Source of the DNA: Treponema sp.
GTDB taxonomy: Bacteria > Spirochaetota > Spirochaetia > Treponematales > Treponemataceae
Length of the DNA: 10,430 nucleotides
Direction of reading: 5' to 3'
NCBI GenBank assembly: GCA_024691265.1
Contig: JAILNT010000032.1
Span: forward strand, 1 to 10,430
Position numbers and translations under genes: made by a program. Shown here piece after piece: positions 1-6,842 of this stretch; position 1 is the stretch's first letter, and each line of letters starts with the position of its first letter. The notes under the pieces were generated by a model. That model searched no databases. It was given only the letters and a program-made list of their open reading frames with translations, and was not told the origin of the DNA.

Positions 1-1
1 T

Positions 2-1273
2 ATGGAAAAAATACTAAATAGAAAGATAATATTATTTTTGATGGCTATTACAATTTCTTTTAGTGCTTTTGCACAAAATGAAGCTGTAACAGAAAAATAT
101 CTTGTACGTGCAAATGATAATTACAATATGAAAATGTACAAAGATGCTTACGATGATGTAAATAAAGCATTAAAGCTTAATAGTGTAAAAAAACCGTTAC
201 CAGCTAATGTTTTATTGATTGCAGAACCTATTTATTTTGCGTATCTTGATAGCATTGAAGAAAATAATGATTATCTTGCATTGGAAGAAATACAAGATAA
301 GCTTTTACGCTATCCTGAAGTAGAAAGTGACAGAATATACGAAAAGATAAAAAGCATAATTCATAAAAATGATTCGGAACGCTATGTAAAGCTTGCTTAT
401 AATAACAGAGCTTTCCCGATGACATCTGGTGATGAATCTATTTGGGCTCTGGCATCTAACGGAGTCCAATCTACTTCTAAATCTTCTAATAAAGGTATAT
501 TTCAAGTTTCTTATATAGTTTGTGTTCTTTTATTTGCTGTTTTTGCTGCAGTTATATATTTCCTTTTTATTGGTATCAGAATATTAAAATTACAGCAGCA
601 GCAATTTGCTTCCATAATAAGATTTGTTGGCGGAACTACAATAAAAAATGCTGGTATCCGTTCTTTAGGTGGTGTAAGCGATGTTTACGGCTTTGTTAAC
701 AGTAAAGTGCTATTGCCTCCTCCTCGTGAGCTTGCTGTTCAATGTGAAAAGCTTGGAGAAGAAATAGATGAAGTAACACACAGAAAGAATAATTCAAAGA
801 ATGTTAGTGAATTAGTTTATAAATTGGCTTTTCATATGGGAATTCCTTCTGAAGAAGCCATGACTTATTTCTGTGCAGCAATGGTATATGATGCAGGTTT
901 TTTGGGACTTTCAAAAGATTTACTTATTAAGCAGAGTTTGAACGGAGCTGAAAAAGATGTACTCAGAGACCATGTAAATAAGGCTGATAAATATTTAAGA
1001 TTTGTACCTAAAGACTTGAAAAAGACATTTAGAGATGCAACTTTATTTCATCATGAAAATGTAGACGGCAGTGGCTATCCTTTTGGACTTAAAGATGAAA
1101 AAATACCTATGGTTGCCCGTCTTATACATTTATGTGAAAGTTATTGCTCAATAATAAGTGTAAGAGATTATCACGAAATCCGTGACAGAGAAAGTGCAAT
1201 AAGAGAATTAGAGTCAAAAGCTGGCATAATTTATGATGCAGAACTCGTTGCGGGCTTGAAAGAGATTCTATAA
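2..1273 (+). CDS. Membrane-anchored TPR-like / degenerate HD-GYP domain protein
   Basis: The 423-residue protein starts with a signal peptide (basic n-region, hydrophobic residues 9-23, probable cleavage after AFA at 22-24). It continues with a TPR-like helical pair (about 33-60), a single transmembrane helix (about 169-193) and a cytoplasmic C-terminal HD-GYP-like domain (about 265-420). HD-GYP proteins normally hydrolyse cyclic di-GMP. Here HHENVDGSGYP (350-360) and a downstream IPMVARL are intact. However, the HD doublet reads Tyr296-Asp297, the GKIGIP stretch reads GFLGLS, and the usual DxFDAL reads ESYCSI (379-384), so part of the metal site is missing. It may be a weak phosphodiesterase or a binding-only sensor, with the N-terminal part outside the membrane. 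Only one base precedes the ATG, so its ribosome binding site is not visible, but the signal peptide supports this start. glmS begins 28 bp downstream. Family assignment is firm; activity is uncertain. Confidence 0.8.
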   Translation: MEKILNRKIILFLMAITISFSAFAQNEAVTEKYLVRANDNYNMKMYKDAYDDVNKALKLNSVKKPLPANVLLIAEPIYFAYLDSIEENNDYLALEEIQDKLLRYPEVESDRIYEKIKSIIHKNDSERYVKLAYNNRAFPMTSGDESIWALASNGVQSTSKSSNKGIFQVSYIVCVLLFAVFAAVIYFLFIGIRILKLQQQQFASIIRFVGGTTIKNAGIRSLGGVSDVYGFVNSKVLLPPPRELAVQCEKLGEEIDEVTHRKNNSKNVSELVYKLAFHMGIPSEEAMTYFCAAMVYDAGFLGLSKDLLIKQSLNGAEKDVLRDHVNKADKYLRFVPKDLKKTFRDATLFHHENVDGSGYPFGLKDEKIPMVARLIHLCESYCSIISVRDYHEIRDRESAIRELESKAGIIYDAELVAGLKEIL

Positions 1274-1301
1274 CCAATTATAAATAGTTTGAGGTTTTTA
1301 T

Positions 1302-3146
1302 ATGTGTGGAATAGTAGGATATATTGGAAGTAAAAATGCAACACCTATATTGGTAGATGCTCTTAAAAAACTTGAATATCGTGGTTATGATAGTGCAGGA
1401 ATAGCAGTTTTCGATGGGCAGGACATTGTTGTAAGAAAAGCCAAAGGTGCTTTGAAAATGCTTGAAGAACGCCTTGCAAAAGACACTGTAAAAGGCTGTA
1501 GCGGCATTGGACATACAAGATGGGCTACACATGGAGAACCTAGCGATATAAATGCACATCCTCAAATTAATGAAAGCGGTTCTATCGCTGTAGTTCATAA
1601 TGGAATTATAGAAAATTATGCTCGCCTTAGAGCTTGGCTTCAGAGCGAAGGCGTTGTATTTAGAAGTCAGACTGATACAGAAGTTGTAGCTCATCTCATA
1701 AATTATTTTTATGAAAAAGACTATGATATATTCCAGGCTGTTTTACAGGCTTTGAATAAACTTGAAGGCTCTTATGCTTTAGGCGTTATCTGTAAGGATT
1801 ACCCTGATAGAATTATTGCCTGTAGAAAAGAATGTCCTCTCGTTGTAGGTCTTGGACAGAATGAAAACTTTATAGCTTCTGATATCCCAGCCTTGCTTGA
1901 ACATACTCGTGATGTATACTTCCTTGAACAAAAAGAAGTTGCTGTTTTGTATGCAGACCATGTTGATTTATTTACAGCTTCTGGTGAAAAAATTGTTCGT
2001 GAACCATATCATGTAGATTGGGACGTATCTGCAGCTGAAAAGGGTGGATATGCACACTTCATGCTTAAAGAGATACATGAGCAGCCAAAAGCCTTTACAG
2101 ATACTATGCGTCCTCGCCTTGTAAAAGATGCAGCAGGAAAAAATATTGATATTAATTTTGAAGAAATGCAATCTTTTGATTCCTGGAAGAATGCAGGAAG
2201 AATAGTAATTACAGCTTGTGGAACAGCATCTTATGCAGGACAGGTTGCAAAATATGCTTTTGAAAAGTTTGCCCGCATTCCTGTTGAAGTAGATATCGCC
2301 TCTGAATATAGATATAGAAATCCGGTTTCATTCCCTACTGATATATTTATTGTTATAAGTCAAAGTGGTGAAACTGCTGATACCTTAGCTGCAATGAGAC
2401 TTGCTAAAGCTGGTGGAGCAAGAATTATTGCCATTACAAACTGCGTAGGTTCAACAATAGCAAGAGAAGCAGACGATGTTGTATATACATGGGCAGGTCC
2501 TGAAATTGCAGTTGCTTCTACCAAAGCTTTCACAAGTCAGCTTATGTGTCTTTATCTTCTTGCCTTAAAGTGCGGAAAACTTAGAGGAACTTTGTCTGAA
2601 AAAGATTATCTTCATTATCTTGAAGAAATAGAAAAGATTCCTTCTAAAGCACAGGAAATACTTGATAATCAGACTGATATACAAAAGCTTGCCTCTCAGC
2701 AATTCAATAAAGAAAAGATTTTCTATATTGGACGTCAGTTTGATAGTGCAATTAGTACTGAATGTGCATTAAAACTAAAAGAAGTAAGCTATATGCACAG
2801 TGAATCATTCCCTGCCGGAGAGCTTAAACACGGACCTATAGCACTTGTTGATAAATCAACTCTTGTTGTTGCCGTTGCAACCCAGCATGATTTATTTGAT
2901 AAGATTGCAAGTAATATTGTTGAAGTAGCAAGTAGAGGAGCTACAACAATGGTTATTACTCAGGATAAAACAGGCTATTTCAATTCATGTGCTTCTACTG
3001 TAATTTCAATACCAGAAACAGATGATGCTTTATCTTCTATGCTGTCTATAATACCTGCTCAATTATTTGCATATTACTGTGCTATTCAAAGAGGTAATGA
3101 CCCAGACAAGCCAAGAAATCTTGCAAAATCTGTAACTGTAGAGTAA
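1302..3146 (+). CDS. glmS: Glutamine--fructose-6-phosphate aminotransferase (isomerizing), GlmS
   Basis: Makes glucosamine-6-phosphate from fructose-6-phosphate and glutamine in the cytoplasm, the first step towards UDP-GlcNAc for peptidoglycan. The 614-residue length is close to the usual size of about 610. The N-terminal class II glutaminase domain has the nucleophile Cys2 (MCGIVGYIG), HTRWATHG (71-78), Asn100-Gly101 and the TDTE motif at 124-127. Two SIS sugar-isomerase domains follow: the first has TACGTASYAG (304-313) and SQSGETADT (353-361); the second has IGRQFD (476-481), KLKE (491-494) and KHGPIAL (509-515). The C-terminal tail ends AKSVTVE, the conserved sealing tail with the substrate-binding Lys. 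GAGG at 1291-1294 is the ribosome binding site. The 28-bp gap to the preceding gene leaves no room for a glmS ribozyme, so this copy is not controlled by one in the expected place. No key residue is missing. Confidence 0.98.
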   Translation: MCGIVGYIGSKNATPILVDALKKLEYRGYDSAGIAVFDGQDIVVRKAKGALKMLEERLAKDTVKGCSGIGHTRWATHGEPSDINAHPQINESGSIAVVHNGIIENYARLRAWLQSEGVVFRSQTDTEVVAHLINYFYEKDYDIFQAVLQALNKLEGSYALGVICKDYPDRIIACRKECPLVVGLGQNENFIASDIPALLEHTRDVYFLEQKEVAVLYADHVDLFTASGEKIVREPYHVDWDVSAAEKGGYAHFMLKEIHEQPKAFTDTMRPRLVKDAAGKNIDINFEEMQSFDSWKNAGRIVITACGTASYAGQVAKYAFEKFARIPVEVDIASEYRYRNPVSFPTDIFIVISQSGETADTLAAMRLAKAGGARIIAITNCVGSTIAREADDVVYTWAGPEIAVASTKAFTSQLMCLYLLALKCGKLRGTLSEKDYLHYLEEIEKIPSKAQEILDNQTDIQKLASQQFNKEKIFYIGRQFDSAISTECALKLKEVSYMHSESFPAGELKHGPIALVDKSTLVVAVATQHDLFDKIASNIVEVASRGATTMVITQDKTGYFNSCASTVISIPETDDALSSMLSIIPAQLFAYYCAIQRGNDPDKPRNLAKSVTVE

Positions 3147-3154
3147 TTTACATT

Positions 3155-3200
3155 TTATTGCTTCTGTTGTGACTTCATAATGTCTTTACAGAAGCAATAA
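3155..3200 (+). repeat. 13-bp perfect inverted repeat downstream of glmS (weak terminator or attenuator)
   Basis: The arms 3155-3167 (TTATTGCTTCTGT) and 3188-3200 are exact reverse complements, separated by a 20-nt loop. The stem lies 9 bp after the glmS stop and ends 41 bp before the esterase start. It lacks a T-run after the second arm, so it is not a textbook intrinsic terminator. It could be a weak terminator, a 3' end-stabilising hairpin of the glmS mRNA, or a leader element for the downstream genes. Confidence 0.6.
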
Positions 3201-3241
3201 TTAATCATATCAAGACATTTATAAAAAAGGCGGTGAACTAA

Positions 3242-3985
3242 ATGCGAATTGTTTGTATGGGTGATTCCACTATGCAGTACAATGACTGCACAACTTTCCC
3301 ACAGACTGGTTGGCCACAAGCTTTAGACAGATTTCTTCCTTATGGGACTGAAATCCTTGATTTTGCTAAAAATGGAAGGTCTACAAAAAGTTATATTGAT
3401 GAAGGACTTTTTGATAAAGCTTTAGAAGCTGTAGAAAAAGGGAGCTTTGTCCTTATAGAATTTGGGCATAATGATGAAAAGCTTCAAGACCCTAGCCGAG
3501 CTACTACAGCCTTTGGTTCATATCAAGAAAATCTAAGATATTTTGTAAAAAAGATAAAAGAAAAAAATGCCTATCCTATTATTTTAACATCAATCGCAAG
3601 AAGAAAATTCAATGAAGACAATAAAACCCTAGCTCTTACTCACGGTGAATATCCAAAAGCAGCCCTTGCTGTTGCTGAAGAACTTAATATACCGGCAATT
3701 GATATGGACGAACTTACCAGACAAGGCTTAGAGAAAGTCGGAATAAAAAGAAGCCGTTCTTTTTTCATGAATTTTGATGCTGGTATTTATGGAAATTATC
3801 CAGACGGAAAAGAAGATAATACTCATCTTCGTTTTGACGGAGCTTTTTTTGTAGCTGATATTGCTACAACTGCATTAGCATCTTTGTCTGAAAAATGGAG
3901 TGATTATAAAAATCTGTCAGAAGCTATTATAAAGCAAGATAAATCTATGGTTGAAAAACTTGCTTCTTTACCAGAAGAACCATAA
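3242..3985 (+). CDS. SGNH-hydrolase, rhamnogalacturonan acetylesterase-like (CE12 type)
   Basis: A 247-residue esterase of the SGNH/GDSL superfamily, most like the rhamnogalacturonan acetylesterases (YesY/RhgT type) that remove O-acetyl groups from pectin fragments. All four catalytic blocks are visible: GDST with the nucleophile Ser9, the oxyanion Gly45 in KNGRSTKSY, Asn77 in FGHND, and the Asp192/His195 pair in EDNTHLRFDGA. There is no signal peptide or membrane segment, so it should work in the cytoplasm on imported acetylated oligosaccharides or another small acetylated sugar. A good ribosome binding site (AAGGCGGTGA at 3229-3238) precedes the ATG. It shares its strand with glmS upstream and is 34 bp from the glutamine-synthetase homologue, probably in one operon. 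The actual substrate cannot be read from sequence; the fold and catalytic residues are clear. Confidence 0.87.
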   Translation: MRIVCMGDSTMQYNDCTTFPQTGWPQALDRFLPYGTEILDFAKNGRSTKSYIDEGLFDKALEAVEKGSFVLIEFGHNDEKLQDPSRATTAFGSYQENLRYFVKKIKEKNAYPIILTSIARRKFNEDNKTLALTHGEYPKAALAVAEELNIPAIDMDELTRQGLEKVGIKRSRSFFMNFDAGIYGNYPDGKEDNTHLRFDGAFFVADIATTALASLSEKWSDYKNLSEAIIKQDKSMVEKLASLPEEP

Positions 3986-4019
3986 ACATTGATAGTAAAT
4001 CTAAATTAAGGAATAGAAA

Positions 4020-5264
4020 ATGAATTATACGAAGAGTGAAGTCCTTCAATATGTTTCTGCAAATGATGTTCGCTTCATAAAATTGTTTTACATAGATATT
4101 TTTGGAAATGTAAAGTCCATAAGTATTCAGCCAGGGGAACTAGATAGAGCTTTTTCTACAGGTATTCCTTTTGATTCTAATGCAGTTAGAGGTTTTTCTA
4201 GTATTACGGAAGGAGATTTATATCTTGTTCCTGACCCTGCTACATTAAGTGTTCTTCCTTGGCGACCTCAACAAGGAAGAGTTGTAAGATTCTTCTGCAA
4301 TATAAAATGGCCTAATAGTTCACCTTTCGATGCTGATACAAGGCAACTTCTTTTAAATACACTTGATAAAATCAAAAAACTTGGATTTGAATGTCGTGTG
4401 GGAACTAAGTGTGAATTTTATCTTTTCAAACTTGATGAAAATGGAAAACCAACTCTTACCCCTCAAGACTATGCAGGTTATTGCGATTTAGCTCCGGTTG
4501 ATAAGGGCGAAAATGTAAGGCGTGAAATATGTCTTACACTTGCAAAAATGGGAATAGAACCAGAACTTAGTTTTCATGAAGCCGGTCCTGGACAGCATCA
4601 AGTTGTATTTAGACATGCTTTAGGCTTAGAAGCAATAGATAACCTTGAAACCTTTAAGACTATAGTCCGGACAGTTGCAAATGGTTGTGGTTTATTTGCA
4701 ACCTTCCTTCCAAAGCCTTTACAAGATGAAGCCGGAAGCGGACTTTTGATAAATATTTCTTTATACAAAAATGGTATAAATTGTTTTGATGGAGAAGAAC
4801 TTTCTGATGAGGCAAAATCTTTTATGGCAGGTATTTTTGCTCATATAAAAGAAATAACAGCTTTCTTAAATCCTCTTCCTTCAAGCTATAGCCGTTTTGG
4901 TAGCCATAATGCACCAAACGCTCTTGCATGGACAAGAAAACATAGCGGAAAACTTTTAAGAGTGCCTTTATCAAGAAATGGAGAAATAGGAAGAGTTGAA
5001 GTGCGTTCTCCAGACCCTTCTTGTAATCCTTATCTTGCATTATCTCTTATTTTGGAAGCTGGCATGGAAGGTTTAGAAAAGAAACTTGCATTAAAACAGC
5101 AGGAAGATTCTGATGAAAAACAGATTGAAACACTTCCTTCTTCTATAAATGAAGCTATGGAACTTGTAAAACAAAGTGCTTTTGTTCATAAAGTTCTACC
5201 TGCTGCAATGCTGGAGTCTTTTACAAAAGAAGTCCATGTAGAACCTCTTTTTGGTAAAATATAA
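4020..5264 (+). CDS. Glutamine synthetase homologue with eroded active site (GlnA-like, probable pseudoenzyme)
   Basis: A 414-residue member of the type I glutamine synthetase family, shorter than the usual 440-470. The beta-grasp N-domain (about 15-100) and catalytic domain (about 105-350) are recognisable from GIPFD (48-52), ATFLPKPL (227-234), AGSG (238-241) and VEVRSPDP..NPYL (326-339). Several residues needed for catalysis differ. In E. coli numbering, Glu129 is Lys130 here, Glu220 is Gln194, His269 is Leu243 and the flap Glu327 is Asn297; Glu131, Glu212 and Glu357 remain (Glu132, Glu187, Glu327). Both metal sites are damaged, so ammonia ligation is unlikely. The frame is intact and ordinary, so this is not a decaying pseudogene. 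AAGGA at 4008-4012 is its ribosome binding site. The ANTAR regulator 13 bp downstream suggests a nitrogen-sensing role; in clostridia a glnA gene is likewise followed by an ANTAR regulator. Function is inferred; homology is firm. Confidence 0.85.
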   Translation: MNYTKSEVLQYVSANDVRFIKLFYIDIFGNVKSISIQPGELDRAFSTGIPFDSNAVRGFSSITEGDLYLVPDPATLSVLPWRPQQGRVVRFFCNIKWPNSSPFDADTRQLLLNTLDKIKKLGFECRVGTKCEFYLFKLDENGKPTLTPQDYAGYCDLAPVDKGENVRREICLTLAKMGIEPELSFHEAGPGQHQVVFRHALGLEAIDNLETFKTIVRTVANGCGLFATFLPKPLQDEAGSGLLINISLYKNGINCFDGEELSDEAKSFMAGIFAHIKEITAFLNPLPSSYSRFGSHNAPNALAWTRKHSGKLLRVPLSRNGEIGRVEVRSPDPSCNPYLALSLILEAGMEGLEKKLALKQQEDSDEKQIETLPSSINEAMELVKQSAFVHKVLPAAMLESFTKEVHVEPLFGKI

Positions 5265-5270
5265 GGCGGA
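5263..5270 (+). promoter_or_regulatory. Ribosome binding site fixing the ANTAR regulator start
   Basis: AAGGCGGA overlaps the last two bases of the upstream stop codon and lies 7 nt before the ATG at 5278. It decides against a TTG at 5251 in the same frame, which would add nine residues and has no Shine-Dalgarno of its own. The overlap with the stop suggests translational coupling. Confidence 0.75.
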
Positions 5271-5277
5271 AAGATTT

Positions 5278-5847
5278 ATGGATAGCGTGTTAATAGCGTC
5301 CAATACTCCGGAAACAATGGGTATAATATCAAGTCTTTTGCAATCCAGGTCTTTTGACCGTATAGTAACAAGTCAAAGCGGTTCTCAGGCTCGACGGGAT
5401 ATAATGGAAAGCGATTTTGATTTGATAATAATAGATACTCCTTTAACAGATGAGTTTGGTGATGATTTTTCAATACATGCTGCCGAACATTCTACTGCGG
5501 GTATAATCCTTATAGTAGATAGTAATCATCTGTATGATGTGAGTGATATTGTTGAGGATTCTGGTGTTTTTGTTCTTCCTAAGCCTGTTAGTCCTGAATA
5601 TTTTTATCAGGCAGCAAAACTTATGGAAAGCTGTAGAAAAAGGGTTTTTTATTTGGAAAATCAAAATCAAAAACTCCAGCACCAGATTCAGGAAATAAGA
5701 ACTGTAGACAGAGCAAAACTTGTTCTAATACAAGTACTGAATATGACGGAAGCCCAGGCTCATAAATATATTGAAAGACAGGCAATGGACTTACGACAGT
5801 CTAAATTACAAACTGCCGAAAATATTCTTCGTACTTATGAGATTTAA
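5278..5847 (+). CDS. ANTAR-domain response regulator (RNA-binding antiterminator, AmiR/NasR type)
   Basis: A 189-residue cytoplasmic regulator. Residues 1-118 form a CheY-like receiver: the phospho-acceptor position Asp53 is present in DLIIIDTPL and the conserved Lys102 in LPKPV. However, the acidic pair that normally holds Mg2+ near the N-terminus reads Ser8-Asn9, so ordinary phosphorylation is doubtful. A coiled-coil linker (about 122-140) leads into an ANTAR domain (about 140-187) with the expected RAK..L....NMTEAQAH pattern and the conserved Ala/Met of ERQAM. ANTAR domains bind paired hairpins in nascent RNA and prevent termination, often in nitrogen-metabolism genes. It sits 13 bp behind the glutamine-synthetase homologue and ends the operon. 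I see no histidine kinase in the window and no clear two-hairpin target. The start is chosen at ATG 5278 on its ribosome binding site. Confidence 0.88.
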   Translation: MDSVLIASNTPETMGIISSLLQSRSFDRIVTSQSGSQARRDIMESDFDLIIIDTPLTDEFGDDFSIHAAEHSTAGIILIVDSNHLYDVSDIVEDSGVFVLPKPVSPEYFYQAAKLMESCRKRVFYLENQNQKLQHQIQEIRTVDRAKLVLIQVLNMTEAQAHKYIERQAMDLRQSKLQTAENILRTYEI

Positions 5848-5907
5848 TAATTATGTGTAGAGAGTTTATGAGGTTATAGAAAGTTTATGATAATGGAAAA
5901 TTGATAA

Positions 5908-5952
5908 TAAAGAGTTTTCTAGGTTCTTCCTAGGAGACTCTTTATTTTTTTG
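5908..5952 (+). terminator. Intrinsic terminator of the left operon
   Basis: A 17-bp stem (5908-5924 with 5930-5946, two G-U pairs, none unpaired) has a 5-nt loop TTCTT and runs directly into seven Ts (5946-5952). It stops + strand transcription 60 nt after the ANTAR gene. It overlaps the last codons of the opposing gene (stop codon at 5919-5921). On the - strand the tail is only loosely T-rich, so it may work poorly in that direction. Confidence 0.9.
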
Positions 5953-6842
5953 CATAAGCCTTCTGTTCCGCCATAGCAAAGAGCTGTAACACATGGACGA
6001 CCTATTAATACTTGGGAAACTCCTAAAGATAAAGCCGTTTTAATATCTTCTTTACATCTTATTCCGCCGTCAATCCATATTTCAGAACAATTTTCTTTCA
6101 AAACTCTACCATATTGTAAAAGAAATTCTGCTGTAGAGCCTTTTCTTGTTTCTATTCTGCCACCATGATTTGAAATATAGATGATATCGGGTTTTACTTC
6201 CCTTACAAGCTGCACGTCTTCTTGAGTAAAGATTCCTTTTAATGCAAACGGAACACCTGCTTTTGCCCTTATGGCAGCAAGTTGAGAAGCAGTTTTTTTC
6301 TCAAGATTTACAAGATTTCTCATAGTCAAAATATTGTAAGAATCAATATCAATTCCAATTACTTCGGCTACATTTCTTGACCATTCCATTCTTTCGTAGA
6401 ATACAGGGTCTGCATAAGGCTTTATAAATACAGCGGCTTTTGCGTCCGGCTGTTGATGCTGCAACATTTCTATTGCACTTATTCCAGACTGTAATTTTAT
6501 ATCAGGACAACCATCTCCAATACTTAATGCAAGACCTGCTTTATAGGCTGAAAAAATCATATTGGCATAAAAAGGTTCTTCTTCTGGAAAACCCATATTT
6601 TCTTTAGCTCCAGTCATAGGAGCAAGACGCAGTACTCCGTCTGGAATAGGAGAGTCTACATCGATTTTCTTGTGAGGAAAATCTGGAATATCTTCAAGCA
6701 TTTGCCTTGTTATTTTCCAGCCTTCACAATTTAATATAAAATTCTCATTATTTCTTACGCCGCCCATACCGGGCATCTGTCCTTTGCAGCCATTTCCGGC
6801 ACATTCTGAACAGTTATGGCATTTAAAAGCTCTATCAGTCAC
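5919..6842 (-). CDS. FMN-dependent alpha-hydroxy-acid oxidizing protein with N-terminal Cys motif
   Basis: A 307-residue TIM-barrel flavoenzyme of the lactate oxidase/glycolate oxidase/L-lactate dehydrogenase family, which oxidises 2-hydroxy acids to 2-oxo acids. Visible family signatures are LAPMTG (73-78), FALKGI with the FMN-contacting Lys202, the catalytic His226 and Arg229 in SNHGGR, IDGGIR (257-262) and IGRP (280-283). Residues 8-19 carry CxxCxxCxxxxC (Cys8, 11, 14, 19), a likely metal or Fe-S site; I recall a comparable Cys-rich start in clostridial relatives. At 307 residues it is shorter than classical family members (about 350-390). Translation starts at GTG 6842, overlapping the pfkA stop by 8 bp, so the two are co-transcribed and probably coupled. 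In an anaerobe it is more plausibly a dehydrogenase using another acceptor than an oxygen-using oxidase. The substrate (lactate or another hydroxy acid) is not determined. Confidence 0.86.
   Translation of the reverse strand: MTDRAFKCHNCSECAGNGCKGQMPGMGGVRNNENFILNCEGWKITRQMLEDIPDFPHKKIDVDSPIPDGVLRLAPMTGAKENMGFPEEEPFYANMIFSAYKAGLALSIGDGCPDIKLQSGISAIEMLQHQQPDAKAAVFIKPYADPVFYERMEWSRNVAEVIGIDIDSYNILTMRNLVNLEKKTASQLAAIRAKAGVPFALKGIFTQEDVQLVREVKPDIIYISNHGGRIETRKGSTAEFLLQYGRVLKENCSEIWIDGGIRCKEDIKTALSLGVSQVLIGRPCVTALCYGGTEGLCKKIKSLLGRT

Noticed and set aside
1274..1301. glmS ribozyme/riboswitch upstream of glmS
   Set aside because: Only 28 bp separate glmS from the preceding gene, too short for the ribozyme, and no matching fold is seen.
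1278..1694. 138-codon open frame antisense to the 5' end of glmS
   Set aside because: It lies within a clearly conserved gene, has a low-complexity Tyr/Ser/Asn/Phe-rich composition, and has no ribosome binding site or recognisable family.
3986..4019. ANTAR two-hairpin target in the leader of the GS homologue
   Set aside because: The 34-bp spacer has no pair of hexaloop hairpins; none was recognised elsewhere in the + operon by eye.
5251..5277. TTG start adding nine residues to the ANTAR regulator
   Set aside because: There is no Shine-Dalgarno before it; the ATG at 5278 has a strong one at correct spacing, and receiver domains normally begin right there.
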